Shown here one piece after another: positions 34,001 through 42,345 of a DNA stretch of 64,000 nucleotides. How positions within the stretch are numbered: position 1 is the first letter of the stretch; each line of letters begins with the position of its first letter. The notes beneath the pieces are model-generated. The model made no database searches. It was not told where the DNA came from and worked only from the letters and a program-made list of their open reading frames with translations. Source of the stretch: Strigops habroptila (Eukaryota > Chordata > Aves > Psittaciformes > Psittacidae); assembly GCF_004027225.2 (NCBI RefSeq), contig NC_046360.1:2158001-2222000 (forward strand). The letters run 5' to 3'. The translations under genes were made by a program, and so were the position numbers.

Positions 34001-37000
34001 GAGTCTTCCCGGCTTGTCTCGGCATGCCATCGATTTACGGGATGCACTGGATTTCATTAAAATGCTATAAAGAAACCAGCGCAAATGCAAATCCCATTTC
34101 CCTTCCCCTTTCCTGTAAAAACATCTGGTCAACAGAAATGGCTCAGGACGTTTCCGTTGCAAATCACGGTTTTCAGGGAGCTCAGGACTTGGCCATGTAA
34201 AAGGCACTGGGAGCTGGGGCTCAGCTGATGAACAGAGCAGCCCTGAAACCCTGCAGGGGCTGTTTTGCCAGCTTTGGCTTAAATTTGCTAAGGTGGAGAG
34301 GCCTCAGAGCTACCCAATCCTATAAGTGATAAGAGAGTAAATAGCGTGGTGGAGGAGAAAGTTCTTAGTGCCTCCACGGAAAGCAGGTGAGCACTGCCCT
34401 CATATAGACATTAAAGAATCCACCTGGGCTGCACTCCTAGGACCATACCCAGGGTCTCACTGGTTTTCCTTTGCACATCTATATATACACCCATACAAGC
34501 ATTATAAATACCCTGATATCTGGGTGTCCCAAGCACAGTGGTGCCCTGCAGCCAGGCTGTGACACGCTCCCGTGAGAGCTCCGCATCCAGTCATCTCTAA
34601 ATCCCTCCTTTGCAACATCATTTTTCCAGCGCTCGAGGGAGGAAGGAGCAATGCCAAAATCAACCCAGCAGCGGCTGCAAGCACGGGAATGTGAGCTGCT
34701 CCCTCTGCCCAAAACCCCATCTCATCCTGCTGAAGCTCCGGTGGCATGACAGGGAATGGGATGCCCACACTGGGCAGTGCCGCAGGGACCATGGGTGGCA
34801 CTAGCACGGCTCACTGACACTCACCCCTTCACCCAGCACAGCGCTGGCCACCCAAGCAGTAAAAGGGATTAGGGCTCTTCAAAGCACCCTGCTCCCTTTG
34901 ATGCCGGGCACGTTATGGGATTAGGCTGAGGCCCCATTGAAGTGCACTGGGGAGAAAGTGGAGGTTGGGGGAGAATAAGATAAAAGCTGCCAAAAGCAGA
35001 ATGAGGGAGCAGAGGCCAATCCATGGCCACTTCCCGGAGGCACCCTGCCCTTCTCAGGTCATTGCAAGGTGCTAAATATTTGAGGGCTTGGCTTGATGCT
35101 GTAAAGCCATGAGGTTGAGCCGAAACTCCATTTACATTGTATTATTTAAAGGGTCTGGAGCTCTGTGGATGGACAAAAAGCTGGGGTACCATGTTTGTTC
35201 AGCCTGGAGAACAGAAGGCTCCTTAAGGGGAGACCTTAGAGCAGCTCCCAGTGCTTAAAGGGGCTACAGGAAACCTGGAGAGGGGCTTTGGACAAGGGCC
35301 TGTAGGGACAGGACAAGGGGAATGGCTTTAACCTGCCAGAGGGGAGATTGAGATGAGCTCTAAGGCAGAAGCTCTTCCCTGTGAGGGTGCTGAGGCGCTG
35401 GCACAGGGTGCCCAGAGAAGCTGTGGCTGCCCCATCCCTGGCAGTGTTCAAGGCCAGGTTGGACACAGGGGCTTGGAGCAACCTGCTCTAGTGGAAGGTG
35501 TCCCTGCCCGTGGCAGGGGTTGAAACTGGATGAGCTTTAAGGTCCCTTCAACCCAAACTAGTCTGTTAGTCTATGATTAACAGCATCATCAGATCAGGAA
35601 CAGATCCACAACATGGGCAGTGGCAAAGCCCTGTGAGCATCGCGGGGCAAAGGATGGAGGAGCGGGGGTTCCCTGCATCCTTCCCTAGAACTTATTTTCA
35701 TGGAAAAAGAAAGCAAAAGTAAATCACCAACAAGCTGTTCTGTTCCTGCTTCTCTCTTCTTTGCCCCCTTGCTGCATTTGGGAAGTGGGACCCACCAGCA
35801 CCGTGGGGGCTTTCTACCACCCCCAGAATTCAACTACACTTACTGGAAAAGGGGCTGGATTGATTGTGCTGTAAAGGAGAAAGGATCTGGCCCGGCCCAG
35901 TTAATTAGAGAGGAAGGACCCACCCTGAGAGTGTTTGCACAGGAAGCAATTTACTGCGGAGACTCGCAAAATCCAGTGAGGAACATCCCCCCTTCGCAGA
36001 CCTGGCTGAGAAACAGGGTCCTCGGCCTCACAGTGATGGGATCTCACCAGGAAACCTCTGTGGGATGGAGATTTGGAGCAAACTGCAAGGAGTAACGCTG
36101 CAGAGAGCTGGGTGAACTTGCTAAATGGCTTGTTTTAAATGCCTCCTGCCCATGGGTCAAAGCAGCCGGGAGGAAGAATGTGCTCTGTGCTCAGCTTGCT
36201 TCCCAAGGGGAGGTGGATGGGGGAAATAAAGAAAAAAGGGGGAAAAAAAAGGGAAAAAGAAAGGGAAAAAGCAGTGCTTGTAAGCACCAGGTCCTGGGGG
36301 CAGGCAGCACACAGTGGGGGTCCAAAGGGGCACTTGTCATTTGGGCCGTGGGGAGCATAGGTGGGTGCCCAGAAAGGGTGTGCTCAGCCCTGACTGCTGA
36401 GCACCCTGTGCTGGGGAGCATCCCCTTGCTTGGCTTTAGTGTTGGCTCTTGCAAAGCCCCAAGGGCAGGTCTGGGCAAAGCCACTGAGGATGTGGAGGAG
36501 CAAAGCTGGCAGCAGTGCATGAAATAACATCAGATACCTCCTCCCCACTGGCCAGGCTGTTCCCTGCGGCATGGTCCGACATGCCCAGTGCCATCCCAGT
36601 GAGCCAGGATCCGGACCATGCCAGCATCCAGTGATGCTACCCAGGAGCACCCTCAAAGCACCCCAAAGTGATGCTGTTCAGAGCCAGACCTTCCCATGCC
36701 CCAGGACGGGGACATGCATTCCCATGGGAACAAACAACTGCAACCACTGACACAACAGAGCAAAACCAGCTCTTACTTTCAGACTGTGCAATTTTGGTGC
36801 TTTTTCTTATTTTTCTTTTTAATATTGGAGTCATTTGGTAGAAATAGCAGGAATTCAGCCTGCAGCTCCCTGACCCCACTGCCACAGTGAGCAGCAAACA
36901 CAGCCCAGAGGCAGGGATAAGGCTCCACCTCTACCGGAGGTTTCCTCCTTCCGAAGCAAAAGTTTAGTCATCAAAGTTAAACGAGCACAGAAGAAAACGG

Positions 37001-38832
37001 GAAAAGAGGGAAAACACAGCCCATGACGCCTGCGTAGGACCTGCCATGTGGAGGAACTGTCTTTTTAAAGATTAAACTCCACGGCTCCCCCCGCATCGCT
37101 CCCTGTTCACTCACATCCTGCATCATCTCCGCTCCAGCCGGCCTCTAAGCACCACGGGAGCTCCCTGGCGTAGCCAAGAGCTGAATTTTGAGCTACAAAA
37201 GTACTTACAAAACTAAAATTAACCTCCCTTACAGGACCCATGGGGAACAGAGGAAGGTTTTTCCCCTTCCTTTCCCAACTTGCCCAGGCGAGCACATGCT
37301 CTGGCTGCTGAAGCCATGGCAAACCAGGGACAGGGTGAATTTGGGGTTTGCCAAACCCTTGTTGGGACAGGTCCATGGGGCTGGGGATGAGTGGGATGGA
37401 GGCCACCAGCCTCTATCCTCAGCTCACAATGCAGATGCTCTGCTTCTAGCTGGAAAACCTAGGTTTGAGGTCCCAGCACAGAGAAATGCAATTGCATCTT
37501 GACTGACTGCAATAATTAGCGCGCATGTAGCCCACAGCACATGGTCACAGCATCTTTCACCCCCCAAACATGGTCCTGCAGTGGTGGCTCTCAGTCTCAG
37601 AGGTCTTAAATAAACTGGGTGCAGCCTCATGTGGCTGCAGAGGAGGGAGAGCAGCAGCACAGCAAACCCATCTGGGTCCTGGGCTTGTGCCCAGACACTG
37701 CTCACGGTGACAAACTCTTGTGATTAGAGATGCAGCATGGCCCTGCTCCTCTCACAGGACATGCTGGCACCCTGGCATCAACCCCAACCCGCAGCATCAT
37801 CCCCAACCCGCAGCATCATCCCCAACCTGCAGCATCATCCCTGACCCGCGGCATCATCCCCAACCTGCAGCATCATCCCCGACCCACGGCATCATCCCCA
37901 ACCTGCAGCATCATCCCCGACCCATGGCATCATCCCCGACCCACGGCATCATCCCCAACCTGCAGCATCATCCCCGACCCACGGCATTATCCCCAACCTG
38001 CAGCAGCATCCCCGACCCACGGCATCATCCCCAACCTGCAGCATCACCCAGCTAATACAGGCAAGAACCAGCAGGTCCTTACCTTGGGTGGGTCGAAGAG
38101 CTCCAGCACATACTCCTCGCTATCAGATGTCCCCGCTCGCCGCAGCACCAGGCGGCAGCGCTGCCAGCGCGTCCCGCTGTCCAAGGAGCTCTCATCCAGC
38201 AGCCCGTACTTGAGGATCCCCTCCTTGCGCACCTCGGGGGGCTGCTCCCGCGACAGCCCCCAGGGCAGGATGCGCTTCCCCAGTCCCGGCTTCAGAGCTG
38301 CCTCCGCTGCCTCCCCATCCCCATCCCCAGGGAGAGCATCTGAGGAACGGCGTCGGAAGAGGCTGCGCCAGCTCCTGCGCAACTGGCTGAGTGAGAACGG
38401 GCGCCGCGCCGGCCCCGACAGCTCCTCCGAGCTCCAGGACTTGCGGAGCCCTGATGGGGTGGCTTCAGGAGCTCGGCCGGGCTGCTCGGAGCCTGGATCT
38501 GCCTCGGCTTTGGTGGCCACATTGCCCAAGGAGGCATCCGTGTGGCGCCGATGCGTCTCCCGGTAATCCCGCGCCGGGCCGGCGGGCAGGATGCGGAGCT
38601 GGTTCATGGCAAATCCTTCCTTCACCTCATGGCAGAAGTACTGCTGGAAGAGGTCGGTGAACTGCACCGAGAAGTTCTCTGCGGCCAGGAGGTCATGGTG
38701 CGGGTGCTCGGTGGCGAAGCGCAGGTAGTGCCGCGCCAGCTCCTTGGCGGTGCTGATGGCGTGCAGCTCGCAGAACTCATGCCAGCCCCGGGGATGCGCT
38801 GGCGTGCCGGCTGGCAGAGTGTGCCCATTCAT
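21749..38832 (-). CDS. SH2B3: SH2B3 (LNK) adaptor protein, complete coding sequence
   Basis: Seven coding exons join with matching phases: 38083-38832 (coding part), 24466-24567, 23777-23868, 23593-23684, 23182-23396, 22681-22852 and 21749-22038. Together they give 570 residues against 575 in human. Residues about 10-75 form the N-terminal dimerisation region ([20 protein letters not shown]). A PH domain spans about 185-315 across exons 2-4. The SH2 domain runs from WFHGPISR (W369) through FLVR with phosphotyrosine-binding R397 to LSSYVVVL. The C-terminus ends NQYTPL with a conserved Tyr. LNK is known as a cytoplasmic adaptor that damps JAK2/MPL/KIT signalling in blood and endothelium. The start at 38832 is chosen because MNG followed by [10 protein letters not shown] aligns with the human N-terminus. 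Intron 2 is very large (13.5 kb). Confidence 0.96.
22039..22680 (-). other. SH2B3: SH2B3 intron, half of it CR1
   Basis: 642-bp intron between the SH2 exon and the last exon; a CR1 copy fills 22340-22648. Confidence 0.9.
22340..22648 (-). mobile_element. CR1 LINE 3' fragment
   Basis: Begins catagaatcatagaatggtt, the reverse complement of the CR1 terminal octamer repeat, and continues through standard CR1 3' sequence. It is in the same orientation as SH2B3. It ends about 32 bp from the SH2B3 exon donor at 22681. Confidence 0.93.
22681..22852 (-). CDS. SH2B3: SH2B3 exon, C-terminal half of SH2 domain
   Basis: The acceptor is cctccctgcag and the donor is gtacgt. It reads [17 protein letters not shown] through [20 protein letters not shown] to [12 protein letters not shown], residues 418-474. 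Almost identical to human LNK. Confidence 0.97.
22853..23181 (-). other. SH2B3: SH2B3 intron
   Basis: 329-bp intron splitting the SH2 domain; nothing else seen. Confidence 0.9.
23182..23396 (-). CDS. SH2B3: SH2B3 exon, N-terminal half of SH2 domain
   Basis: The acceptor is gccctagcag and the donor is gtacgg. It encodes residues 347-417 with [36 protein letters not shown] and NFQGRAK. R397 in FLVR is the phosphotyrosine-binding arginine of SH2 domains. Human LNK has IAK where this has RAK. Confidence 0.97.
23593..23684 (-). CDS. SH2B3: SH2B3 short linker exon
   Basis: A 92-bp exon between canonical sites (catccccagcag acceptor, gtgagc donor). It reads [16 protein letters not shown] and then [14 protein letters not shown], a Ser/Thr-rich linker between the PH and SH2 domains. 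Weakly similar to the human linker; assigned by exact phase fit on both sides. Confidence 0.87.
23777..23868 (-). CDS. SH2B3: SH2B3 exon, end of PH domain
   Basis: Reads [20 protein letters not shown] and then [11 protein letters not shown]. This matches the human PH C-terminal helix (DIIFEVGDEQQLNSWMAEL). The acceptor is gatgtcccacag and the donor is gtaagc. A CR1 copy starts only about 24 bp upstream of the acceptor. Confidence 0.94.
23869..24465 (-). other. SH2B3: SH2B3 intron dominated by CR1
   Basis: 597-bp intron; CR1 occupies 23893-24278 in the orientation opposite to the gene. Confidence 0.9.
23893..24278 (+). mobile_element. CR1 LINE 3' fragment abutting a splice acceptor
   Basis: Plus-strand CR1 ending ...caatccatgattctatata, with the usual ttcttccctgtgagggcgct and gtgttcaaggccaggctgga. 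Its 5' end lies about 24 bp from the exon edge at 23868. Confidence 0.92.
24466..24567 (-). CDS. SH2B3: SH2B3 exon, middle of PH domain
   Basis: Reads [16 protein letters not shown], then [18 protein letters not shown], 34 codons with phase 0-0. Arg268 (codon AGG, 24514-24516) sits at the position of human residue 262, where Trp/Arg is a common human polymorphism. The acceptor is cccctccatag and the donor is gtaagg. Confidence 0.96.
24685..24775. repeat. Short tandem array, unit around ggaaatacccc
   Basis: About four copies of a roughly 20-bp unit sharing ggaaatacccc. Confidence 0.75.
25228..25622 (+). mobile_element. CR1 LINE 3' fragment
   Basis: Starts tttaaagggtctggaggtct and ends caacccaaaccatgctatga; shares nearly all its sequence with the copy at 35146-35577. 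The terminal octamer repeat is reduced. Confidence 0.93.
25904..26090. repeat. Long imperfect inverted repeat (hairpin)
   Basis: The inner arms at 25941-25998 and 26005-26062 (58 bp each) are about 86% complementary around a 6-nt loop. The 8 differences are all transitions. Outer arms at 25904-25919 and 26074-26090 (gaaaagaaagttctta against gaaaatgaaagtccttt) also pair. The family is unknown to me; it may be a MITE-like DNA element or a structured intronic RNA. Confidence 0.88.
26637..26682. repeat. Tandem repeat, 14-bp unit
   Basis: Three copies of tgctcaggatggga, decaying at the end. Confidence 0.85.
26717..27065 (-). mobile_element. CR1 LINE 3' fragment
   Basis: Begins catagaatcacggaatggtt and continues through ccttgaacactgccagggat and tgatgaagagtccctctcca; more diverged than the 25.2 and 35.1 kb copies. 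Confidence 0.92.
27640..28060. promoter_or_regulatory. GC/CpG-rich intronic patch, possible enhancer or alternative promoter
   Basis: A locally CpG-rich block inside the SH2B3 large intron, with ccgcgccggg, cgctcgggcg and gcgccgcccg. It carries a perfect DR5 motif at 27819-27835. No spliced exon is evident; the 199-codon plus ORF over it has no recognisable family. Confidence 0.4.
27819..27835 (+). promoter_or_regulatory. Perfect DR5 (AGGTCA-N5-AGGTCA) motif
   Basis: AGGTCA at 27819-27824, spacer ggcca, AGGTCA at 27830-27835. This is the consensus retinoic acid receptor/RXR direct repeat. Binding is not shown. Confidence 0.6.
28490..29070. repeat. Large CAT/ATG-rich minisatellite
   Basis: Degenerate units around gtggcatggtgatgatgg give way to about four copies of a roughly 40-bp higher-order unit at 28915-29065 (cagcagttccacagtgatga plus tggtggtggcaatgcaatga). 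All three minus-strand frames stay open across it, producing His/Ile/Cys-rich ORFs that are artefacts. Confidence 0.93.
29630..29970. repeat. Degenerate minisatellite, about 38-bp unit
   Basis: Seven to eight decayed copies of a unit like tttgcaccatggctaatccc followed by agtgttcatccttgag. Confidence 0.85.
30017..30235 (+). repeat. Local direct duplication, copy A
   Basis: Shares catttccctgcacaccccca, gcctctcatgtgcctcctgc, tctgttcactctgaaaccta and ctgacagcagcagtgagcac with 31190-31400, with small indels. Confidence 0.9.
31128..31190. repeat. Tandem repeat, about 21-bp unit
   Basis: Three copies of a unit like ttttgcatcaccctgaggt, immediately before duplication copy B. Confidence 0.8.
31190..31400 (+). 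repeat. Local direct duplication, copy B
   Basis: Partner of 30017-30235 in the same orientation, about 1.17 kb away. Confidence 0.9.
31795..32083 (+). mobile_element. Older CR1 LINE 3' fragment
   Basis: Clearly CR1 (aggacaagggataatggttt, tggcagggggttggaaatgg) but more diverged than the other copies, ending aggattcaatgatcc. Confidence 0.88.
32857..32972. repeat. Tandem repeat, about 44-bp unit
   Basis: About 2.5 copies of ggatgccaggagaaggatgc followed by gtcccttggggatgcaaccc. Confidence 0.85.
33840..33905. repeat. Polypurine tract
   Basis: G/A-only run for most of about 65 bp (ggaaggggaaaaagagagaa and similar). Confidence 0.8.
35146..35577 (+). mobile_element. CR1 LINE 3' fragment
   Basis: Longest CR1 copy in the window; begins tatttaaagggtctggagct and includes cagcctggagaacagaaggc, ending ctgttagtctatgatt. 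Very similar to the copies at 25228 and 16632. Confidence 0.94.
36225..36272. repeat. Polypurine tract
   Basis: A/G run (gggggaaaaaaaagggaaaa and flanks) with almost no pyrimidines. Confidence 0.8.
37773..38048. repeat. Minisatellite, 19-bp unit, about 14 copies
   Basis: Units alternate between tgcagcatcatccccgacc and cacggcatcatccccaacc, giving a 38-bp higher-order period. It ends 35 bp from the SH2B3 exon 2 donor at 38083. Plus-strand ORFs rich in [11 protein letters not shown] are translations of this array. Confidence 0.95.
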
Positions 38833-38859
38833 TGCCGTGGCTCCAGCGAGGCGGACGCG
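38083..38859 (-). CDS. SH2B3: SH2B3 exon 2 (first coding exon)
   Basis: The acceptor is gctctgtcttgcag and the donor is gtaagg. The ATG at 38832-38830 follows 27 nt of 5'UTR, and 250 codons follow. It encodes the dimerisation region ([40 protein letters not shown]), a basic Ser-rich linker ([18 protein letters not shown]) and the first part of the PH domain, ending VLELFDPPK as in human. Confidence 0.97.
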
Positions 38860-39167
38860 CTGCAAGACAGAGCACACCAGCAGGGTCAGGGCAGCCCCAA
38901 TGCCTCCCCCCTGTCCCACCAACCCCTGGCCAATGTGGCCATACACCAGTCCAAACACGTACCCACAGGGCAAGCAGCCTGGGGTGCACCATGGTTGGCT
39001 TGGTCCCCATCAAAGCCGCTTCATTCTCTGGGATAGAGCATGCGACATGCTGCAGCCAGTCTGGGGACAGCCGGCTTCCCGGTGAGCAGCACAGTGGAAC
39101 CACTATGGCTCAACACCCGGCCATGCAGGACAGGACATGGAGCATCCAGCCCTGTGGCAGCACCATG

Positions 39168-39472
39168 CATAGAATCATAAATCATAGAATGGTTTGGGTT
39201 GGAAAGGACTTTAAGGTGATCTAGTTCCAAACCCCTGCCATGGGCAGGGACGCCTCACACTAGACCATGTCACTCTGTCCAGCCTGGCCTTGAACACTGC
39301 CAGGGATGGAGCATTCACCACTTCTTTGTGCAACCTGTGCTAGTGCCTCATCACCCTCACAGGGAAGAACTTCTTCCTCACATCTAACCCGAACTTCTCC
39401 TGTTTAAGTTTAAACCCATCACGCCTTGTCCTATCTCTACAGTCCCTGATGAAGAGTCCCTCTCCAGCACCC
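39168..39472 (-). mobile_element. CR1 LINE 3' fragment
   Basis: Begins catagaatcataaatcataga (extra octamer-like unit) then gaatggtttgggttggaaag; ends near tgatgaagagtccctctcca. Confidence 0.92.
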
Positions 39473-40329
39473 CCATCCCGACCTGGCAGGGCCGTGCCTC
39501 AGTTTCCCCACCTGTGAGGTGGGGTGCGGGCAGGTCCCGGAGCGGGGTGTCTATGGGGCTTCCTGCCAGCACAGCTGCCTGCAGCGGGGACGCCCGGCAG
39601 GGCCACATCCGCTCTGCTCCTGCCAAGGCTTCGCAGCGCCGATGGGTTTCCCTCCAGGGACCTATTTCAACGCAGCTGATAAAACTGGAGTGGGGGCGGG
39701 AGGGGAGGAAACGGCAGGAAAAGATGCAGGAATCCAGGGATGGAGCTGCCTCGCTGCCAGATCCCTGCGGCTGGGGGAGGTACAGCCACGCCGCCGGCAC
39801 TGCCAGCCACGAGCATGTGCCCCTGGTGGGATGCTCTGCTGCTCGTGGGACCATCAGGCTCTGGCAAACCACGCCATATCTCTGCCCGGAGCAGATTTTG
39901 GTGTGAGGCCAATCTGACGGCACCCATGGTCGCCCTGGTGTGCGTGGCTGAGCCCGGCAGTGGCGTTCCCCATGGGCTGCTTACTGCTGAACCTCATGCT
40001 CGCCACCGCACTTATCAGGACCGTGCACTCCACTCAGGCAGGAAACATCGGCCAACCCACCCGGATCCTGCTACACCAGCACGGGTGCCACCACCTCCTC
40101 GAAATTACAGTCACCCGGTAGCGCCCGGCTGCTGGGAGGGGAGGAAAAGTGATTGCATTGGTCACGGGGAGGAAGAATTAAGTAGAAAACCAAAGGGTTG
40201 GGTGGAAGCGAGCGTGGCGATGGGGAGCGTGCGGCACGGCAGAGCTTGTTTGCAGCCAGCGAGGTGATAACGCCGGGAAGCCAACCTCTATCTCTGCCCA
40301 CCCGCCGCCCTTCCTAGTACGTACCGTGA

Positions 40330-40560
40330 GGTTTCTCAGTGAGGGGAGATGTTATCTGCCCCCCGCCAGCCCCGGCTTCTCAGAAGAGCCGCCCGAGGCT
40401 CGGGGCTGGCGCTGCGGCGGTGCCGGGCATGCGCCCGGCCGTGGTCGGGACGAGCACCCCGGCGGGGCCCCGTCTATCAGCACTGCCAGCCTGCCCTGAC
40501 TCAGCATCCTCCCGCTTCCTCTCAGCACCCGGGAATTGCCGCCACAGCTGACGGCACCAC
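40330..40560. promoter_or_regulatory. CpG-rich patch upstream of SH2B3 exon 2
   Basis: A dense CpG block (gctggcgctgcggcggtgcc, gcccggccgtggtcgggacg) about 1.5 kb upstream of exon 2. It could be an alternative first-exon region or an enhancer; no splice donor was singled out. Confidence 0.35.
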
Positions 40561-42295
40561 CAGCACACTCAGTGGGATGCTCCCCCAAAACACTGAAGGA
40601 AGTGGGGCACCCGCACGGATGGCTCCTCAGACATGGGGGGAGATTCCCAAGGCAGGGAATTCGCTTTCCAAGGTTTGCGGCTTGCGCCACGCCGGCTTTA
40701 GGAATGGTTTGCAGCATGGGAATAGCTGGGCTTCGCCTGAGCCATGCGGTGGAAGCAGCCAAAGGCCATCTCTGGTAGCAACGTGCTTTTCCAACTGGCT
40801 CGACAATGGGAAATACATCCCCAGTGCTTCCACCTGCCAGGATGAGCACAAACTGCAATGCTGTCCTCCCTGCTCCTACCCGGCACACTTCCCATGTGGA
40901 AATAGCTATCCTGGATGAATCCATGCTTGAGCTACTGCAGCAGCATCCTGCTCCTCCGCCTGGCTCCATGGGACATGCCGCAGGGATGTGAGTGCCTGCT
41001 GATGGGTGGGTTTCTCCCTGCTCCAGCCCACAATGCCGGAATTCAGCACCCAGTGGCTTTAAGGCAGAATATGCATCCACATCCCTTATACCTGATATGG
41101 CTTCCAGCCATCCTGCAGGCCAGCACCGAGCCAAGGGACTAATGGCTTTAATTTGCACTAAACGAGGAATCCAGCCCACCCTCGATGCACCACGGGATGG
41201 CTGGATGCAGGGCTATGTCCTTCCCAAGCACTGGAAGAGCTGTATGTCACCCAGCCCGCCCCATCTCAGCGCTGTTTTGGGGTGCTGGGGGTGTTTTGGG
41301 GTTGCTGGGCTAGGCACTCCAAGAAGAGCAGGACAGGACAGACCAGCCACAGGCTGACTTTGATGTGGGCTGGGATGGCGAGCCCCGGCTTGTGCAGGAT
41401 CCATCCCGGCAGCAGAGCCGCCCCTGGAGATTCCATTAAACTCTTGCTCAACCCGGCGAGTGTCCCTGCGGCAGGATCAGATCCGGCAATGGGTTATTTG
41501 CGCCTTTATGATAGCAAAAATCCCAGTAAATACATTTGTTGTTCAACTGCAGCCAGAGGAGCCGGCAGCACCAGGGTAATGCTTGAAGCCAGCACCAGAG
41601 CTCTGCCACACGCTGATGGAAGGATGAGTGGTTCAGAGCCAGCAACGCCATGGAGGAGCTGCAGGATCTATCCTGCTGCCTTCCCACCATAAGAGAGCCA
41701 TGCAGAGGGCTGTGTCTGCATGAGAAGGACACCGTCCAGCACCCAGCGCTGCAAACCTGGCCTCAAAGGGAAATGTTATGGAGCAGAGCCCGTGTCACTG
41801 AGTGAGCCCGACTCCTGCATGTGCAGCCCCAGAGCGTGTGCAGCCACGATCCGAAAATGAAACCAGCCCCAACCCTTGAGCCGCGGGTCTCCACGCCAGC
41901 AGCATAACTAGGAAATGTGATTGATGTGCCGACTCTCCCAGAAATTACTGTTCCCAAACCGGAGGAGAAGCAGCCGGCGGCATTTTCAGCTCCTTTTTAG
42001 AAGCACGAGGCTATTCAACATTCACCCCCAGGACTATTTTGAGAAGGGAGTGAAGCGAGGGGCTGGGAGACGCCTTCACCAGCCCCACAGCTCCCTGCTT
42101 CCCGAGTGGCAGAAATACAGAGTTCCCACAATCCCAAGAGCAGGAACATTGTTCCTTCCCAGGATGTCCTCCATGAAAAGAGCTATTCTGAGCCGGCAGC
42201 AGCCTTTCTTGGCACAGCCCCGCACCCTGCTCGCGAGGCAGCTATAAAAGGCTGAGTTACAATGAACAGCACTTTTCAATGGGAGAGCATCCGGT

Positions 42296-42345
42296 GCGGG
42301 GGACTTGGGGGGATGCAGGTCCCTGGGGGGGGGGGGTCAGGGGGC
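42296..42345 (+). repeat. G-run cluster (G-quadruplex-capable on plus strand)
   Basis: Runs of 5, 6, about 12 and 5 G within 50 bp (gcgggggacttggggggatg and following). Confidence 0.7.

Larger units (their letters stand above)
24568..38082 (-). other. SH2B3: SH2B3 large intron (13.5 kb)
   Basis: No exon of SH2B3 is missing across this gap because phases and family alignment close exactly. It contains four CR1 copies, at least six tandem arrays, a direct duplication pair (30.0/31.2 kb), an inverted repeat (25.9-26.1 kb) and a GC-rich patch with a DR5 motif (27.6-28.1 kb), each listed separately. Remaining sequence shows nothing assignable; the many ORFs of 60-260 codons are chance or repeat-derived. 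Confidence 0.85.

Noticed and set aside
34085-34092. Octamer ATGCAAAT in the SH2B3 intron
   Set aside because: An 8-mer is expected about twice in 64 kb on both strands, so it carries no weight alone.
37720-38566. Plus-strand 278-codon ORF with HHPRP/IIPNLQ repeats
   Set aside because: It reads the 19-bp minisatellite and then the antisense of SH2B3 exon 2.
38833-38973. N-terminal extension of SH2B3 beyond MNG
   Set aside because: It crosses the exon 2 acceptor (cttgcag); the known protein begins MNG.
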